Assembly: GCA_963556695.1 (NCBI GenBank) | Contig: CAUWAG010000004.1 | Coordinates: forward strand, 434,001-498,000 | Source of the DNA: Anthostomella pinea | Taxonomy: Eukaryota > Ascomycota > Sordariomycetes > Xylariales > Xylariaceae | Length of the DNA stretch: 64,000 nucleotides | Reading direction: 5' to 3' | Shown: piece by piece, positions 10,729 through 22,134 of the stretch | Numbering within the stretch: position 1 is the first letter of the stretch | Layout of the letters: each line of letters begins with the position of its first letter | Position numbers and translations under genes: made by a program | The notes under the pieces: model-generated | Database searches by the model: none | The model's input: the letters and a program-made list of their open reading frames with translations, nothing else | What the model was told of the DNA's origin: nothing

Positions 10729-11320
10729 ATGTCGACCACCGTCTTAACCCAGACCAACTGGCAACAGTACGCCACAGCTTCCGTCGAACAATTTGCCGCA
10801 CAGCAAGGAGCAGTTACACCTAACAGTCAAGCCATGATCAGACTAATATCATCTTACGATTCTGGTAAGTTGACCTATGATATACACCTCAACGAAATCC
10901 AGCATACTGACACATCAAAAGTCACATTCGACTTCTCCGACTGGACACCAGAGCAACTCAACGAGAAGACAACATCCTTCTTCTGGGGCCTCAAGTCGGG
11001 ATTCCTCGACATCAGCTGCTACAACCTCAAGGATGGAAACCTGACAGACGACATGCACGCCGCGTCCCTGGCAGCAGACAGTCGTGATGATCGTAAGTCA
11101 TCCCTCCAAGATGACATGCCCCATACAGACAGCTAATTATCTGCGAACAGAAGCAGGCAAGGACATCATCTGCATCCACGACTGGTGCGTAAAACGAGCC
11201 AAGACGAGCGGATCCTATATCCCTACCCAGCGATGTTTCCGCTTCGAGCAGGGCAACTACGCCGGCCCACTCCCCTTCCCGGGTCTGCGGGTTGTGGGGA
11301 AGGCCCTGGGTGACTTGTGA
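10729..11320 (+). CDS. Uncharacterised protein, three exons (158 aa)
   Basis: Exons 10729-10864, 10922-11092 and 11151-11320 join in frame to 477 nt. Introns of 57 and 58 bp have GTAAGT donors and AG acceptors. The start ATG sits in CCAAAATGTCG and a TATAAAG lies about 175 bp upstream. The protein begins MSTTVLTQTNWQQYATAS, has a middle DFSDWTPEQLNEKTTSFFWG and a Cys/Trp segment IICIHDWCVKRAK, and ends KALGDL. There is no signal peptide or membrane segment. I do not recognise the family; clean splicing and phase make it a real gene. Confidence 0.75.
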
Positions 11321-13593
11321 GGCGGCACCGGGATATACCATGTACTAAGAATGGCCCGGAGCCGGGAGCTTAGGAAATGTCACTACGGCTTAGGGACGGG
11401 ACGGGATCGGACTGAATGCATAGCTCGTCATATATCTGGTTTGCTTGGTTCACGAAGTGGTCTATTCGGCGAGACGTCTTTGGCATGGAAAGCACGGGAG
11501 GCTTCATGTATTTTTGGTGAATGAAATGCCTTGAGTTTATGGTTTAGAGTTCCAACTTGAGAGAAGCTGTCTTTCAAAAGGGCGCCAACCCCTTATGGCT
11601 TATGTGTGACGAGCCTTCTAACCTATAAGGCTAAAGGGTTCTATAGGGTTTATGTTCTGAGGTAAGTCAACACAAAGGACGATAGAGGCTTCTGTCAACT
11701 AGAAGACACTCAGATGCTGGGGCTTGGTCTGATCCAGGGGATCACTGAATAGTCGAGTCATCAGGAGATTTCTCTCACCTTAGGGTTGGCTAAGATGCTT
11801 AGATTGATCACTAAGATAGAGACTGTCTATCTGTCTAGCTAGGAAATGTCCATCCTTATATATCCAATCTCTCCCTCACTGATGAGGTGGATAAGCTGGA
11901 TATGCTCCTGATCCATCATATTCATCACGTGATGCTTCTGATCCCGTGATCCGTCCCCTTCGTATGGTCCGTGCGTTCCTACGGCTTCTTCCTATTCCCG
12001 TTCTGTCCTGTTGGGCCTGTCAATGGGCCTCGTCCTTTGTCCTTCTTGTTGGTTCGTAACATTATGCTGCCCATGCACTGATCAACCATCGTCTTAGATG
12101 ACCCTCACCACGGCTTGTCACGCACGATTTGCATATATCGAGCAACACGTAATCTACTGCTTGTCCTACCATCCTCATAGCTCACTACCGATACTGAGCC
12201 CAAGCACATGCGCGCGCGTCTGAAACCTGCGCATGAGGGCTTACTTATCCTCCTGCCACTGATTCGTTGGTTGCCAGGTGATTCTCTCGTCACGAAACCG
12301 ACGTCGGAGAATGTCTCGGGCTTCACTACCTCCTTACACGCAAGCCCTCAAGTAAGTTACGAAATGTAGCCATATCCCGACTTCCACTGCACCGCTCATT
12401 GGTAGGCAGCCCCATCCCGTCCCACTGTCATGGGTGGCAACTCACTTGGGCAGGGCACCGTCAGGAACCAGCTCAAGCCAAGCATATTCTTCCTCGACTC
12501 CCGACTCTGTCCGTCACGCTAGTACATGAAAATCATCCCAACTCCGTGCCGCCCCTGAACTCCCACAGTCCACAGCAGGGCATGGGAGTACAACAATCGG
12601 GCACCCAATCTCGTCTGATCTTGCCATCGGCCGGGTGTCGACACGTGTGCTACTCGACAAGGGCAGTGGACCAAAGTAGAACCAGCTAGCTGTATCAAGC
12701 CTCAGGCGACCGGAGCGTCAAAAAGGGGTCGGTGAAGCCGCCGAGTATCAAAAAGTGTTCACAGACAAACAGCGCTTCGTCAACGCTACACATGTCCTCG
12801 CCTTCCAGTATCATTATGGCTGTAAGTTACATGGATGCCCGCGTCACCTTGCATAGTGCGCACTTTGCGGCCGTATAGGTAGTTTCAGTGAGGAATGCAA
12901 TTGCTATCACCAGTCCTAGATATCGTTTTTCCTTTTTCTTAACCAGCAATGCCCACGGCCATGGCGAATCATGGTATAGTCTCGCAAAATGAAAAGAGAG
13001 AATGGATACTTGGTGTATCGTATATCAGAAGTTAGAATGCTATATGCCGATGCGAAATGAAGAGCACCGGGAGCACCCGCCCGATGACCCGTCACAGGCC
13101 CCTACGGGTACTTGCTTGAAAATTAAAAAAAATATTAGAGCCAGGAGAGTCAGGAGAGCCAGGAGAGTCAGGAGAGTCAGGATAGTCAGGATAGCCAGGA
13201 TAGCCAGGACGTTTCGCATTGCACGTCCTACGTGGTTTGTTATGGAATATCATAAAAAGTATTATGCTCCAAGGCAGTATCGTCCTGTTCAAAATTCGTA
13301 CGTTATCCGTCAAATCCAAAACGCCACCCCCGTGCCGTCCCTTGCGAAAGATCACCTGGAAAATCGAGCAGATCTAGCGCCGCACGCTACGCAATGCTCC
13401 CATCCAGTAGCAGCCCCGAACGCCCTATATTCCGAAAGCCCAATCGCCTATAATCTCCACGTTTTGGATGCCAGTCCGTGCCTATAATTCCGATGTCGAG
13501 AAGAGAAATGGGTTCCAGGTCCCCACTAAAGGGTATGTAAAGTGGGAGGACCGAATCGAAAGCAAGGTATGAACCTGCTTGGCAAACGTTTGC
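11321..13593. other. Intergenic; no supported gene
   Basis: Contains a possible old LTR (11653-12061, see rejected items), two TCACGTGA/CACGTG-type sites near 11927, and a 9-bp tandem repeat. Open frames (for example 12399-12689 and 13002-13487 plus) are short or driven by the repeat, and I assign none. Confidence 0.5.
13138..13209 (+). repeat. 9-bp minisatellite
   Basis: About eight tandem copies of a 9-bp unit close to CAGGAGAGT, decaying to CAGGATAGT and CAGGATAGC toward the right. Read in frame it would give Arg/Val or Ser/Pro/Asp repeats, which explains the odd ORFs on both strands here. Confidence 0.85.
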
Positions 13594-15173
13594 TCATGAA
13601 GCAATACTCATCCAGCCGAATATACCAAGCGCAGATGCAAGAACAAGCGCCGTTAGTATACCAGCACCTGCTCGGTCGCCAGTTGTTATCGGTGTGGGCA
13701 TGTTGGTGAACGTGTCGCTGCCTGCTCCGGCATTTGTATCGCCTGCACTGGTGCCTCCCGATGAATTCGTTACCGGAACCTTGGATTTGCCAATCAGCAG
13801 AGACGAGACAGCCCCCAATACGTCCATGGTCTGGCCAGCACCGACACTGTTATCAAAAGCGCCGCTTTTCCAGCCGAACCCGCATGTCCTTTGGTTGCTG
13901 CCCCCCGTACACTGGGTTACAGCCGCCTCTGCTGACGTCTGGAGGACGGGGAGGACTGTGTTCGCGGTGAATGGTGCAATCTGGGTCATAGTTGACATCC
14001 ATCGGTGCATGTAGCCCTTGAAACTCAACATATCCGTCGTACACGTCATGTGTTCCTCGCAGGCAACCTCGAAGGCGATATTTCCGGGGAAAAAGACGTT
14101 TAATGTTGCGTTCAAGAGATCAGTGACTCGCTGCTCCCATTTGGGGTCGCTAGTCTGTCAAGTATCATCAGCATCCCAGCTGTGGTTCGTGATTAGTACG
14201 GCTGTGTACTCACGTAGTTGTACATGTAAGCAGCGCCAAGCAAGTAGACACCGTTATTGTATGAGAACTGGGCTCTGTTGATATCGGTGCAGTTGCTTTC
14301 GACGTGGGCACCGTCATAGATGTTGTAGTCCTTGTCCATTAAATCGACGCTCTCAACCCAGTCCCAGGTCTTCTCTGCCCAGTCGGCATATGTTTGGTTA
14401 TCAAGATATCGAGCGAGGCGAGCACCGAGGTTGAAGAAACATCCGTTCGCGATACCTGCCAGGGGTCAGTATTTGGTCATCGAGATGATTTCTGTACCCT
14501 CACTATTCTTATAATCGTATCCGTTGTTTGCAAAGGGAATCTGCCACCGTAGACCACCTCCACATGTCTCGTCGTGACGGTCAGGACTAGCCTGTGTGTT
14601 GAAAACAGCCTGCGCCAGCGCTAACCACTGGGGTTGGTCCTCGGGAGGGTTTGGGAAGTTCTCCTCGGCGGCTTGCATGGCCGTCATACCCCAAAAGCCC
14701 TGGTCATCGTTGCCCAGCGAAGCCGTCACGTTGGGAGGCATGTAGTCCTTGTTGGGCCCGACTTGGTGTAGGAGAGCCTGGGTGACGATGTCGTTGTAGG
14801 TGTCGTCGCCAGTCAGATGCCAATAGTCGATCATGGCTCCCCACATCGCACCTCCTTCCCACCAGTAGTAATCGCCGGCCGGGGGAGGACCAGGTAGAAT
14901 TCCAGGTGTCTGACCATACTCGTTACCGTGGTAGTATTGCATCAGGTCGGAAGCGAGTGTTTTCGCAGCGCTTTTGATGTCGTCTAGATTGGAGGATAGG
15001 GATGTCAGCATCGCAGGTCAACGCTTGAGCCCTGAGGGGCAATTATGGTGGCATGCAATAGACGCTGGAAGGAGCGTACCATCTGAGTCGATTTTGTAGT
15101 ACTGCGCAGAGACGAGGTTCCCTGTCAAAAGAAGCGCGCCAGTGGCGGCGGCACGCAAGATGATGGATGTCAT
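13594..15173 (-). CDS. GH76 alpha-1,6-mannanase-like, GPI-anchored (Dfg5/Dcw1 family)
   Basis: Exons on the minus strand 15173-15080, 14983-14504, 14455-14214 and 14154-13594 join to 1377 nt (458 aa); introns of 96, 48 and 59 bp all have GT-AG ends. Residues 1-23 form a signal peptide. The GH76 fold shows as [21 protein letters not shown] (about 70-90), the catalytic Asp pair in [12 protein letters not shown] (about 124-125), [10 protein letters not shown] and [15 protein letters not shown] Ser/Gly/Thr-rich stretch and a hydrophobic end ([16 protein letters not shown]) are a GPI signal. Family members act at the plasma membrane and wall, and are thought to graft GPI mannoproteins onto glucan through the mannan core. 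Length is usual for the family (about 450). The gene looks intact. Confidence 0.93.
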
Positions 15174-15678
15174 GTTGGTGGTCGGTCAGAATGGCATAGG
15201 CAAAAGATTAACGAGCGTGGGAGGTAAGAAGGGAAAGCGAAGGGCGAAGCAGAAACGCAACCCGACAGCACCAATAGACAAGTAGTAAGTTGGTGATTCA
15301 CCAAATAAAAAGATGAATGGTGGTGAACGGTGGTGAATGTCACCTAAATCGGTGACACCAACTGTCAATGGTCAAGTGACAACTGAATAGTCCTCGGCGC
15401 GCTGGTGCTGACGGGCTGAGAATGGACAGGAATGGATTGAATGCCATGCGCTGGGCGGCGACGAAGTGTATGGGAAGGGAAGGAAACGCCAAATTCCAAC
15501 GCCGCCGTCCAAGATGAGGTGGTGTCACTCACTGGCAGAGTGGAATTGATTGAGGGTGAGATTGATGCATCCCATGGGCGCGGGTACGCGGGTACACGGG
15601 TACTTGCCTGTACCGTGGGAGCACTATAGGGCCATACCTAGATATTAGAGGTGGCACTGCTGATGCGTCGATGGCATC

Positions 15679-15706
15679 TTGGCGGGCTGGCGGGCTGGCG
15701 GGTAGT
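15679..15706 (+). repeat. 8-bp tandem repeat
   Basis: Three copies of GGCGGGCT followed by a partial copy. Confidence 0.7.
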
Positions 15707-16589
15707 TGCTGCTGGTGTGCCTTTTGGTAGCTTTCCCAGATGCTGATAAATCGTAAGTCTTGTTGTAATCTATCAGTTGTCTGGGTGGTGCTTGATTAAC
15801 AGGTCGGATGGAAAGGATTCCATCCGAGATGTATCTAAATACCTAAATTACAGTGGTGAGGTACCTGGGGCAACAAAGGGTTGCCAGGCAGCCTTCATCA
15901 GGTAACCTCCAACGTATCTGGTGGGGTTACCAGGATACTCCATATGGGTCCATGCACTGGATCCACACTGGTGCCGGAGACCGGCCTAGACCGGCTAGAG
16001 GCATGAGGGGGAGATATTGGCACTGTGGGGGATGTCCAGATTCGCCCTGGCTGTGGATCTGGGGTTCAAGGTTGCGATTGGTAGCGCAATTGCTACCTTA
16101 GCGCTGGGGGATCGCTCAAGACGATCGGGAGTACCCAGACGATTTGCTAGCGCTTCCCCAGTGCCCACTGCTCTCCACCAATGCCCACCCCCCTGCCCCG
16201 TGCAGTGCCCCGTGCTGCCCGCGCGATCCGCGTACCCGCGACGGGTTACACCAACAAAACAAGCTTTTCCCGGCCAGTGCCCTGGTTATTCATATCCAGT
16301 CAGTCTGGGGCGCGAAGAAGCGCCACAAATGCCCACCATGAACATTGAACCCCTAATAGGCTCCTAGGTAAAAGTTGGCTTGGTTGGTCCCTCCATGATT
16401 CATCGCCTTAAAGTGTCCTGGATTTGAGCCACTTTCATCCAGTTGCCATTGTTGGATGCGCTGCTGAACAAAACATTATTCTTCTGGCTACCAACTGTCT
16501 ACGATCGTTGGTACCGTGACCACAGACTGGAGGCCTTTGTGACAAGAGGCTCAGAGCACTGCCGCGCACACCCTTCCGTTTTTCCATAC

Positions 16590-16893
16590 AGAGCCCGTCG
16601 TCGAGATTGATGCCAATTGCAGTTCCTTTTATACAGCTCACATTGAGGATGAAGGCTTAGAAGCCACCTACATGGACCTATTTATCTACGGAGTCCGGCA
16701 GTCCCGCGTCGGGGTGCCAGAAGGGGCAACCAACATTACTCTACAAGTCTCTTCGTCCTAGAAAGGCTACTCGGATATCCCACGGGCACGTGGTAACCTT
16801 TCCTCTGGCGTTGATCTGCATATCTCATCTGATACCGCATACTTTTGGGTATTTGGCAGGTTGGCGGTCCCGGTCCTTGACTCCTTTCTGAGT
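16590..16893 (+). pseudogene. Broken coding remnant, family unknown
   Basis: One plus frame reads VVEIDANCSSFYTAHIED then ATYMDLFIYGVRQSRVG and GATNITLQVSSS, one TAG at about 16759, and then continues protein-like to a TGA near 16891. Composition and length between stops suggest an old gene with one or two nonsense changes. The upstream part has another stop (TGA near 16540). I do not recognise the protein. Confidence 0.35.
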
Positions 16894-17287
16894 TGAGGGC
16901 TCTCTTCGTTTAATTGGCTCCCCCGCATTGATCTGCTGATGATCAATCTGGGGAAGCCAATATGAAAATAGGTCTTCTGAAGTATGCGGTACTGTACTAT
17001 GAATCCATATGATCGTGTTTCGTAATCCTAAACTTTTTGCGAACAATATCCACGCGTAGCAAAAGGAGTAGACCGCCACCAGGTGTACGGCCACCGAGAC
17101 CATGTTCATCAATCCCGACGGGGGCTCAGGTCGCTATCTACCCCTATCCGCCAATCTGCTCCGCATTCTGGTCATTTCTACTCGGAGAAGCGGCTCGCAC
17201 CCGTCCCTCTCAGCGCATCCTGGCCTGGACGTGCATCTACCATGGTAGCTATAGCGGACCATTGTGAGACTTCACTGTCGAGCACTT

Positions 17288-17352
17288 GAGTCTGGCCTGG
17301 AATATGGCCTGGAATATGGCCGGGAATATGGCCGGGAATATGGCCGGGAATA
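17288..17352 (+). repeat. 12-bp minisatellite
   Basis: Five tandem copies of a 12-bp unit near TGGCCGGGAATA; the first two carry TGGCCTGGAATA. Confidence 0.85.
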
Positions 17353-20300
17353 CAGCTGGGCATCGTTGTGGGGATGTACTAAAACCTCCGTTTATGGTCA
17401 CGTGACATGCCTGGCGCCGACATCGTAGGTGGGCCCCTGGAGAGACTCCTCGAAAAGGGGTCCGCGAACACGATGTATGAAACCCAGTTTCTTCGGAGTA
17501 ACTCATGTCTCGATACAATGAAGGCAAGTCGCAGCATATGCACAGATTGGACAGGTGCTTACGGTGACGGACTAGGTATCATGCTGAACGATGCACTCGC
17601 TGCTTGCCGTACCTACATCCCTTGCGCGACGCAAATCTAGAGGGAGGAATATGCTTCATTCCGCCGGAAAGGTGGAATACATCGGGACAGATGCGGCATA
17701 TATTGGCCCTGGTGTTGCCGCGCTGGATCTGCTCGTTGAGAGAGGAACGCCATGGCTGCTCAAACCACCGAACTTTCCAAGCTGCCACACCCCTGACAAC
17801 ATAACAGTCAAAACTTAAAAGCGCCAGGAAGCCGGAGCGCCTGCATCCTAGAAGCAAAGCGAGCCCTTTGTGGGAGCCGCAGTCGTCCTGGAGTGTATGG
17901 AATGCATATGCGTTTCGCGTTCTGGACATACTTTACGGAGTGATGTGTTGGACTGAGGATGGTGTATGTTTACCGGTATTTGAGTACTCAGAGCAAGGTC
18001 TGAAGCATGATATGCAAAAGACTGCATAAAATCTCGGCCGACGAGTAGGCAATGCGCTCATCTTGATCGTTCAGAAGGTCGAGGCGCAGACTGTGGGATG
18101 TCGGGATTGCGTGTAGTCGACATGTCGAACATGAAAGGGGTGCAGGTTCGCAGCAGCGCACTTCGCGTCCTAGGAGGGCTTGTGCATTAGCATTCCGTCG
18201 CGATACCGAGGGAGCGGAATGGTGGGAAAATGCAGGGGATCAAAATGGGTGGTGTTCGGAGACGTTTGATTGGGTAGTAAAAAGGATCTGTACTATCGTG
18301 GCCAGCGATGGTATCGTGAGTGTCGAATGCAAATTGGATGCTTCGAGGAGCTGAAAGGGGAAAACATGGCCTCAATTTATCCGTGAGGTCCGTAATAGCG
18401 GCGACGACGGGTATCAGGCAGATTTTCAGCTCAGAATAGTTGCTTGGTTGCTAGGTGGTGTGGGCGCCAGGTGTCAGGCCGCTGCTGGACTTGGTACAGG
18501 CGTGATGAAAAAAGACTGCGCAGAGAAAAAATGAGGGATCGTGTTCGGAGCATGCACTTAATGAATCAAGGGTGAAAGTCATGTGTGGGGGGCACTCTGC
18601 CGCATCGGGAAAATTGATGGCTGCCATGTTGCCTAGGGGAGGTGTGTGTAAAGGCTATATGAATTATTATAAGAGCCCAGTTGATCAACCGACAACAGGA
18701 GAGAAAAACCCCCACTGCACCCGAAAAAGTGTATCCAAAGGCCAGTGGGAGGTCGCCAGTTCGTCGCCAGTTCGAAACCCTATGGGGGCCGGCCGCGTCA
18801 CCGGTCATGTTGGGACAAACCATGGGACTTTCGAGCTTCTCCGCCTACTTCGGATAAGTACTGATTATTTATTTATTTTTTACTGTTATTTATGCCCTTT
18901 TTTGTTAGTTTTTTGACCTCCTTGTTGTTGGTTTTTGTGATCTAGTAGAGATTTTGATGTAGCAACATGACCAATCCAAGCTCATGCTCCGGGTGGCTGC
19001 AAGACTCAGCCAGCTCTATGATCGCCCCACCTCTACATGGCCCGCGTAAAAGTTTTTGAATAATCACAGGGGGTGCTCGTGTACGTAAAGCCTGCATGGT
19101 GCTTCTTTCGTATGTCTTAACAGTCCCAGGCGCCTAGAAGACAGCATCTTAAGCCTGGTCGGTAAGGTCGCAGCCCTACCTCCAGCCTGCGAGTACAGCA
19201 ACCAATAGCCCAATGGCACAAAAAACGGAAAGCCACAATTGTCACTATCTTTAGCTCATGCTTCTAGCGATGCCAAAGTTTAAATCCGACTACCTATTCA
19301 GTATTGCTGTAGGAACAGGCTTGAACGATCAATCATAATACTCGAGTATGGGGTCAAGGTCATGATGTTGCTGATGGTTGGATTGGGAGGTCTAGCTGGA
19401 CTTGCAGGTCTGGCTAAGTGTCCTCACAATCCGGTATCTAATCTCTTATCTAATCATACATGTGGATCCGGTATGAATGGTTTGAAGGTTGGAATCGCAT
19501 GGATCCAACAATTGCGTCGATTAGCAAGACTTGCCCGATGGTGTTGCTACTGGCACGGAGTGATATTACGAGTCCGCCACTCCAATCATACCCCGGCACA
19601 ATGTCTTTGTATCAATTCAATTAATGTGATTTCTACGAATGCAATCATTGAGAAAGGGCCACAGTCACATAAAAGGGCATGGTCAACTAGGAAGCCCGTG
19701 GACTGGGGACACGTAACAAGCAGTGGTCGAACCCGGCGAGTCACACCAGGCTGGTCGCATACATGTATAATTCAAGTATGGGTAGTTCAGTCAAGCGTCG
19801 TCCCTATTCGCATTAGATCTATCACCTTGTGTATCATTATTCTTGGCGAACGAACCTGGCATGTCGTGTTTGTAAATTGTGCGTCCACCTACGCCCAGGC
19901 AACCTTTGAGGCCGGAACTAAACGGTCTCTTGCCTACCACTTGCTGGTATATCTCACTTTCCCTTTCCAAGATGTTGTATGTCAGGTTGATAAGTCCAGG
20001 AACTTGGATGCCGACCATGCTTCCCTTGCCAGCTCCTGCATCTTGAACAACTTCCAAGACGTCTTTCTTCGTGAACACGAGCATTTTCGACCCAATCTCG
20101 AAACAACTTGATGCTCAGGACATTTCCCCGCATGGACATGGTCGCCTTGTCTCGGGCCTGATAATGCCAGCATTGTCGTTGTGTTGAGTCATGAATGGAC
20201 GACCTACTATCCCAAGATCTCTCAACAGACCTTCAGAGTATTTCTCCACGGGTGTCATGAATATACGTATGTTGACGCTCTCATTATAGTGAGACTACTC

Positions 20301-20759
20301 CTTTCTACGGGCTCCTCCTACGTCTTAGATTCGATACACTACATCGACCACTCAGTATTCGACACTGTCCCAGAGGAGGGCCGCCTTTGCTGCTGCCAAT
20401 CGTCTTCTCCTATCAGCCCAAAATCCCATAAAGAGTCCTATGTGTTCCCCGTGTCAAGCGTGGATCGATGTTGGTCCTGGGTTTCATTCTCATATCAATA
20501 AGTTTCTGACTGACCGGAACTTCCAATCTGCAGGCGTGGCACCTAGAGCTAAATCATAGAACGCCTTTAGTCGACAGAACACAGTAGGTACCTTAGCAGC
20601 CTCGCCAATCAAACAAGTCTCTTCATCATCCATGCTTCAACATGTCTTGCTCAATCAAGTAAAGAATTTATCCGCTGTTATACTGACTATCATGATTACA
20701 CCACGTCGCCCTTGGGCCTCATGGGGTGCTAACTCTACAGATGTGTACGCCGCGGCCTC

Positions 20760-21228
20760 CAGCTGTTAAAGAATCAATCAATCATCCTCGACCTTGGCAG
20801 CGGCACCGGCCTCTGGGTCCGTCACACCATCTGCACAGGCGCCACAACCGTTAACGTTGTAGACCTATCTCCGGGAATTGCGAAGAGCCGGCCAAGGGGT
20901 CGAGGTGTCGCTCAACCACGACGGCACCAACCGCTGGTACACCCCCAGCGTCTCCAAACCGCTCGGCCACCTCCCGCTGCCCGAGTACGGCCACACGATG
21001 GCAAACTGAGTCTTCGATCACGCCAGCTCTAGAGGGCAGCTCCTGAGCATGTAGCGCAACGTCGTCGCCAGCCTCTAGCCGGGCGGCCGCTTCCCTGGGG
21101 TGCGGTCCTGCAAGCCGCGCGCGCCGGCTATCGCGAACGGCAAGTGCTGGTACGGCATCTCGTACCAAGACCTGTTCTTCCTTGATGCGCAAAGAAGCCA
21201 CGTCCACCGCGGAGCCCGTCGATCGAAA
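20760..21228 (+). pseudogene. Degraded class I SAM-dependent methyltransferase
   Basis: The plus strand reads QLLKNQSIILDLGSGTGLWV, the SAM-binding motif I (LDLGSGTG), then ATTVNVVDLSP (motif II acidic end). Further pieces appear in other frames: LNHDGTNRWYTP, RNVVASL, PGGRF and NGKCWYGISYQDLFFL, the usual order of a fungal LaeA/TAM-type methyltransferase. At least one frame change and several stops separate them, so it is a pseudogene. The start of the gene is not visible. It overlaps, antisense, the end of the SprT-like ORF. Confidence 0.7.
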
Positions 21229-22134
21229 CCTTGATCTACTATCACCTCGTCCGAGTACAAGTTCTTTCAAAACGCTGATGAAGCGAGGCTTTCTCGACTT
21301 CAATACTTCAAGCACTGCTGCTCCCCGCGTACCGAAAGTATACTTCTTTCTCCCAGAGGTCTCGAAAGATGGAATCCCACGCCACTCCTGCTCAGGTTTC
21401 GAGGAAGAATAGGCCGCCGAGTCATCGTCTGGCTTTGCTAAATGCACAAGCTGGGTCGCATGTAGAACCTGGCTCGATATTCGATACTCGGTATATTTGA
21501 GGTCAGGAATTGCCAGCAGTGGATGCCAGTTCGTGATTGTGGCGCTAATGCAGTCGAGCATGTTGTGGAATGCGTAACCATGGCCCCCTTCGTAATATAG
21601 CTCTATCCAGCTGGTGCTTTCAGGATCGGAGAAGATGAGTGTGTACGCATGTACCATCTCGTGTATGAGGGTGGAGAGCAAGCTCCCGAGATCAAAGGAC
21701 CAACGAATTCCCGGAGGGGTGTACTTGAGTCGAAAATGCGGCCACATCTCAATTTTTCCCGTCTGGTACTGACCCAGTAATTGCCAGAAGTCACATGGCT
21801 CGTCATGAACCACTAGGGCCACCGGCGGGCGTATCGGACTTTGTGTCAGATTCCCCTCGAAGAAAAACTTGTCCAGGCTTTCCATGAACTGCTGTAAGAA
21901 GATCTGATGATTCTCATCCACCACGTTTGGAGTTTCGAGATACAGCAACACGAAGCGGTGACGTGCATTCAGTTGGGAGTCGGACAATAACCCTGGGTCG
22001 CAGTACCCATGGCACGACGTCTTTAGAACATGGGAAACTAGCTCTTTCACCGGCGTGCCTTGTATTGAGAGGAAGCAGGATGATGTTGCCTCCGAACCGC
22101 GGACGTCGTCCTCCGTGGAGGTTTCGAGGGACAT
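20851..22134 (-). CDS. SprT-like zinc metalloprotease ORF with antisense-derived C-terminus
   Basis: The first ATG is at 22134-22132 (TTG codons upstream stay open). The 427-codon frame has an SprT-type metal site: STLIHEMVHAYTLIF gives HExxH at about residue 178, followed by YYEGGHGYAFHNMLDC, whose His supplies the third ligand and the G-H-G motif of SprT domains. SprT/Spartan proteins are zinc proteases linked to DNA-protein crosslink repair, but this one lacks a recognisable zinc finger or PCNA motif. The last about 125 residues (after roughly 21230) are Arg/Ala/Val-rich and lie exactly antisense to the methyltransferase remnant, so they are probably not original protein. A true end or an intron near 21240 is possible. 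Uncertain whether the gene is functional. Confidence 0.6.
   Translation of the reverse strand: MSLETSTEDDVRGSEATSSCFLSIQGTPVKELVSHVLKTSCHGYCDPGLLSDSQLNARHRFVLLYLETPNVVDENHQIFLQQFMESLDKFFFEGNLTQSPIRPPVALVVHDEPCDFWQLLGQYQTGKIEMWPHFRLKYTPPGIRWSFDLGSLLSTLIHEMVHAYTLIFSDPESTSWIELYYEGGHGYAFHNMLDCISATITNWHPLLAIPDLKYTEYRISSQVLHATQLVHLAKPDDDSAAYSSSKPEQEWRGIPSFETSGRKKYTFGTRGAAVLEVLKSRKPRFISVLKELVLGRGDSRSRFRSTGSAVDVASLRIKEEQVLVRDAVPALAVRDSRRARLAGPHPREAAARLEAGDDVALHAQELPSRAGVIEDSVCHRVAVLGQREVAERFGDAGGVPAVGAVVVERHLDPLAGSSQFPEIGLQR

Larger units (their letters stand above)
15174..20759. other. Long gene-poor stretch with remnants
   Basis: No intact gene found in 5.6 kb. It holds short tandem repeats (15680 and 17288), a broken coding remnant at about 16590-16890, and possible debris at 19790-20140 (minus), where a 97-codon frame looks protein-like (LERESEIYQQVVGKRPF) but has no recognisable family. 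The 249-codon plus frame at 19362-20111 overlaps this and has repetitive composition, so I do not call it. Confidence 0.45.

Noticed and set aside
11653..12061. Possible 409-bp solo LTR (starts TGTTCTGAGG, ends CGTAACA)
   Set aside because: TG..CA ends and a TATA-like motif fit, but the flanks (GTTTA and TTATG) do not give a target duplication and no second copy is in the window.
13138..13209. CRISPR-like array
   Set aside because: Units are 9 bp, contiguous and without spacers; a minisatellite.
13002..13487. 161-codon plus frame with Arg/Val repeats
   Set aside because: Generated by the 9-bp minisatellite; no domain outside it.
18740..18790. tRNA T-arm-like GCCAGTTCGAAACC
   Set aside because: Isolated motif with no stems around it.
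19362..20111. 249-codon plus frame
   Set aside because: Begins with a Gly/Leu repeat, then mixed composition with no domain; the opposite strand is equally open and more protein-like.
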